A stretch of DNA of 64,000 nt from NCBI GenBank assembly GCA_964473525.1, contig CAYYPK010000001.1, positions 295,401 to 359,400 on the forward strand, in the 5' to 3' direction. The notes under the pieces are model-generated. The model searched no databases. It saw only the letters and a list, made by a program, of their open reading frames with translations, and was not told the DNA's origin. The translations under genes were made by a program, and so were the position numbers. This DNA is from GCA-2687025 sp964473525. Its GTDB lineage: Bacteria; Poribacteria; WGA-4E; GCA-2687025. This document shows, one piece after another, positions 61,268 through 64,000 of the stretch (positions are counted from its first letter, which is position 1; every line of letters begins with the position of its first letter).

Positions 61268-63898
61268 ATGGTGACGCTCATGGCATGCGCCGCCCTTTGC
61301 ATGGCGGCTGCCGGCGCGGTGGGCGAGTGGCCCATGGAACGCCACGACAGGCGTCTCACGGGAAGGACGGCGCTGAGGGGCGACATGCGCCGGGCGCCTG
61401 AGATCGTCGCCCGTGAGTACCTCGGCGTGTGGCGGAATCACATCCGAGTGGAACCCCACGGCGACGCAGCCGGCGTTGTCCAGCTTCCTGACGAGGAGTT
61501 GGACAGCGGCTATCTCGGGCGGCGCCGCGACGCATGGAGTCTCAGTAGGCCCCGGGTCGACGTCACGGGGAACGGCGACTTCGTCGACCCGCCAGGCGAC
61601 TCCGCCAGCCAGATCGCCAAACTGCTGCCTGACGTGTCAGGCTTGCAGCGCGTGGTGTTCGACAACGCCTTCGCCCAGGGCGCCGAAGACAACCGCGGAC
61701 GACTCTACGCGTACCCAAACCGGCCAGACGAGCCGGAACTGATCTGGGAGACCGAACGCGTCAAGGACATGTACGCGCCCGTCGTCGCCATCGCGGACAC
61801 GGACACGGACGGCGAGTTGGACATCGTACTGATGACGCAGTACCACCTCGCCGTGTACGACGCTCTCACCGGAGCGGTGAAGGGCCGCGTCGAATGGAAC
61901 GTCGGGCGCAACTACGGGCAACTGGACATCGTGGACGTTGACGGTGATGGGTACCCCGACTTCGTGATTCAGGCAGACGCGCCAGCGCACCTGGAGTTCA
62001 TCCGGGGTGGCCCGTCCGGCGCGAGTCTGGCGTGGTCGCACAAGTACCTCGCCGACGAAGCGGACGTCGCTGTCCCGACAGACTTCATGCTGCACAACCT
62101 GCCCAACGCCGTGCGCGATCTCGACGGCGACGGGCGGATGGAGCTCGCCGTCAGCATCCACGATCTGCGTGGCGAACGACGATGGCGCGTCCTGGTCTTC
62201 GACGTCATCTCCGGCGACATCCGCGCGGAGCTGCCCGGCGCCTACCTGTGGGGCGTCGAGGACCTGGACGGCGATGGGCGGCACGAGTTCTTCATGAGCC
62301 ATGTGGAGGGCAAGGCGGTCGACCGCAGTGCGCCTTTGAGCGTCGGCCGTTGCGTCGGAGACGATGTCGAGACGCTGTGGCGCAGCGACGGCATTGGGAA
62401 GTTCTCGATGCGCCCGTACTTCTTCCCGGCGACCGTCAGCAGCGCCGCCTCGCGTGGACCTGCCTGTCGGTCTGTCGTCCTGACGTCCGAAGCGGCCTCT
62501 GGGCTTGGGCGTGTCGCTTACTTCACGGAGGGGGACGCGCTGCGCGCCGTGGGCGTCGCAGGAGTTGCTGGGTTGTCCCTTGCCGGTCCCGCGGACAGCG
62601 CTCCCAAGGCGATCGCGTCTCACGGGGCGAGCGTGTTGGTGGAGATGGCGGCTGCGGAGGGCGCGGCGTCCGTGGCCGGGGCCACCGGCCAGTTGGTCTC
62701 ACGGGTCCGTTCCTCGGGCCTGCGCGCATCCGTCTCGGTGGCTGACCTCGACGCGGACGGCCGTAACGAGATCGTCGTCGAGGATGAGGCCGGCTTCATT
62801 CGCGTCCTGTCCCTGCGCGGCGATGGATTCGCGACCCGTTGGAAGCGCCGCGCCCACGCCCAGCCCGTGTGGACAACCTGGACGGCGACGCACGCCGCGG
62901 CGCCCCTCGTGGACCTGGCTGGCGACGGTCGGAGAGTCGTCATCTGCTCGGACGCGGGCGATGAGTCGGCGTCCACGATCTACGCGTTGCGCGCCGACGG
63001 CTCCTTGTATTGGGAGTCGGCGTTACCCGACATGGGTCCACGACTGATTGAGACGTTCAGCGTGGGGCGCTTCCGCCCGGGCGGAATGGACGTGATCGTC
63101 ACGGTAAGCCCCAAGACGCAGCCCGAGATGCTCTGCCTCGACGGTCGCGATGGCTCCGTGCTGTGGCATCGCCGTACGTGGGAGGACGACGCCGGTAAGT
63201 CGTGGCCCTACCCCAACCAGTACGTCTGTTTCGACTCCGACGGCGATGGCTTCGACGAGATCCACGGGAGCTACGCCTACATCTACTACCGCCTCGACGG
63301 TCGGACAGGCCTTCCCGTTCGCAAGCCGCTGCACGTCGTTGACGAGGTCTTCGGGCGATGGCAGTCCTACTTCGCCCCGGTGCCAGGCGACTACAACGGC
63401 GACGGACAGACGGAGTACTTCCTCGCGTCCGGCACGAACACCGTAGGTGGCGTGTCCATGCTGGACGACGATGCGGGCATCGTGTGGGAACACCCGTTGG
63501 ACAACACGACCGGCGCTCGCGGCGCGCAAGGCATCGGTGACTGTGACGGCGACGGTCTCCCCGAGATCGCCTTCTGCCACGTCGACGGGCGGGTCGTGTG
63601 CTACGACGGCGCCACCGGCGACGTCCGGTGGGAAGTCGCCGACATCGCGCCCAACCACAGCAACCCTGGCGGGCACTTCGCCACGGGCGACATCGACGGC
63701 GACGGGCGTGACGAATTCATCTATCCCACGGGGTCGGGCGAGCTCCTGGCGTTCTCCGAGGACGCGCCTGGACATGTACTGTGGCGTGTCCAACTATCCG
63801 CCGAGGCGGAGACGCCTGTGATCGCGGATGTGGACGGCGATGGGCTCGCGGAGATCGTCGTGGCGACGGCAGACGGGTTCCTGAACGTCCTGAAGTGA
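61268..63898 (+). CDS. secreted FG-GAP/VCBS-repeat protein
   Basis: An 876-residue secreted protein. The signal peptide is MVTLMACAALCMAAAGAVG. The body is a propeller of FG-GAP/VCBS-type repeats, with nine Ca-binding-like loops: DVDGDGYPDFV, DLDGDGRMELA, DLDGDGRHEFF, DLDADGRNEIV, DSDGDGFDEIH, DYNGDGQTEYF, DCDGDGLPEIA, DIDGDGRDEFI and DVDGDGLAEIV. Such domains mediate adhesion or polymer binding. It ends LNVLK without the GK-W-LK tag. GGAGGAGG precedes ATG 61268. Confidence 0.85.
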   Translation: MVTLMACAALCMAAAGAVGEWPMERHDRRLTGRTALRGDMRRAPEIVAREYLGVWRNHIRVEPHGDAAGVVQLPDEELDSGYLGRRRDAWSLSRPRVDVTGNGDFVDPPGDSASQIAKLLPDVSGLQRVVFDNAFAQGAEDNRGRLYAYPNRPDEPELIWETERVKDMYAPVVAIADTDTDGELDIVLMTQYHLAVYDALTGAVKGRVEWNVGRNYGQLDIVDVDGDGYPDFVIQADAPAHLEFIRGGPSGASLAWSHKYLADEADVAVPTDFMLHNLPNAVRDLDGDGRMELAVSIHDLRGERRWRVLVFDVISGDIRAELPGAYLWGVEDLDGDGRHEFFMSHVEGKAVDRSAPLSVGRCVGDDVETLWRSDGIGKFSMRPYFFPATVSSAASRGPACRSVVLTSEAASGLGRVAYFTEGDALRAVGVAGVAGLSLAGPADSAPKAIASHGASVLVEMAAAEGAASVAGATGQLVSRVRSSGLRASVSVADLDADGRNEIVVEDEAGFIRVLSLRGDGFATRWKRRAHAQPVWTTWTATHAAAPLVDLAGDGRRVVICSDAGDESASTIYALRADGSLYWESALPDMGPRLIETFSVGRFRPGGMDVIVTVSPKTQPEMLCLDGRDGSVLWHRRTWEDDAGKSWPYPNQYVCFDSDGDGFDEIHGSYAYIYYRLDGRTGLPVRKPLHVVDEVFGRWQSYFAPVPGDYNGDGQTEYFLASGTNTVGGVSMLDDDAGIVWEHPLDNTTGARGAQGIGDCDGDGLPEIAFCHVDGRVVCYDGATGDVRWEVADIAPNHSNPGGHFATGDIDGDGRDEFIYPTGSGELLAFSEDAPGHVLWRVQLSAEAETPVIADVDGDGLAEIVVATADGFLNVLK

Positions 63899-64000
63899 TG
63901 CTGCCGGTTCGGTGCTGGAGCCGACGGCGACCGCGTCGGTCAGCGACTAGGGCGATTCGACATTTAGGCAGACCAGGTAACTGCTGCTGCGAGTTGCAGG

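Noticed and set aside
1..64000. CRISPR arrays, tRNA or rRNA genes, IS elements, prophage
   Set aside because: I looked for regularly spaced repeats, cloverleaf-like segments, transposases and integrases and saw none; a weak tRNA could escape reading by eye.

Overview
Organism. The window is GC-rich (about two thirds G+C) bacterial chromosome with no rRNA, tRNA, phage or IS element that I can recognise. The gene content is one I associate with Candidatus Poribacteria or a related uncultured, largely marine lineage: many small secreted LamG/NPCBM/concanavalin-like proteins, phytanoyl-CoA-dioxygenase-like and sugar-isomerase-like enzymes, GH130 and GH172-type glycosidases, large polytopic DUF6785-type proteins, and a giant beta-propeller/dockerin protein ending in a PNPFNPETWIPF-type C-terminal domain. 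This is inference from family content, not a phylogeny.

Layout. 1-7.2 kb: a secreted barrel-like protein, then two translationally coupled class III nucleotide cyclases on the minus strand; the second, with AAA and TPR domains, is split by a one-base indel. 7.3-11.8 kb: five secreted proteins. 12.2-16.4 kb: a glycyl radical enzyme operon (enzyme, activase, extra radical SAM protein). 16.5-31.2 kb: metabolic and secreted genes (SDR, ICMT-like methyltransferase, DUF6785 protein, PhyH, two NPCBM proteins, kinase-like, HU, GH172, trypsin-like, sugar isomerase, HAD, beta-propeller, histidine phosphatase). 31.3-36.5 kb: a 1727-residue secreted protein. 36.7-39.9 kb: two LamG paralogs, a sugar isomerase and a solitary FliG C-terminal domain. 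40.0-44.6 kb: an operon of two membrane proteins, an acyl carrier protein and a B12/radical SAM enzyme next to a sigma-54 activator gene. 44.6-47.4 kb: sugar isomerase and alpha/beta hydrolase. 47.4-57.1 kb: a complete Wsp-like chemosensory operon with a globin-coupled receptor. 57.2-64 kb: GH130-like enzyme, second DUF6785 protein, metallo-beta-lactamase-fold protein and an FG-GAP/VCBS protein.

Main observations. (1) Nine secreted proteins with unrelated domains end in the same roughly 18-residue tag, consensus [LVT]xV[DE]xxGKxxxxW[AGS]x[LI]K, which behaves like an undescribed C-terminal sorting or attachment signal. One of the nine (8347-9243) departs from it by lacking the acidic residue and carrying a short extension. 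(2) The acyl-carrier/radical-SAM operon has a near-consensus -24/-12 promoter (TGGCACG-N4-TTGC) and, upstream, two almost identical 15-bp sites in opposite orientation, directly beside a PAS-PAS-AAA-Fis sigma-54 activator: a self-contained regulon. (3) The chemosensory operon resembles Wsp but takes input from a soluble globin sensor and ends in two receiver-kinase paralogs, one of which has lost its phospho-acceptor histidine. Two genes (cyclase-AAA-TPR and cheA) carry frameshifts in a G run and a GC dinucleotide run, most simply sequence errors.
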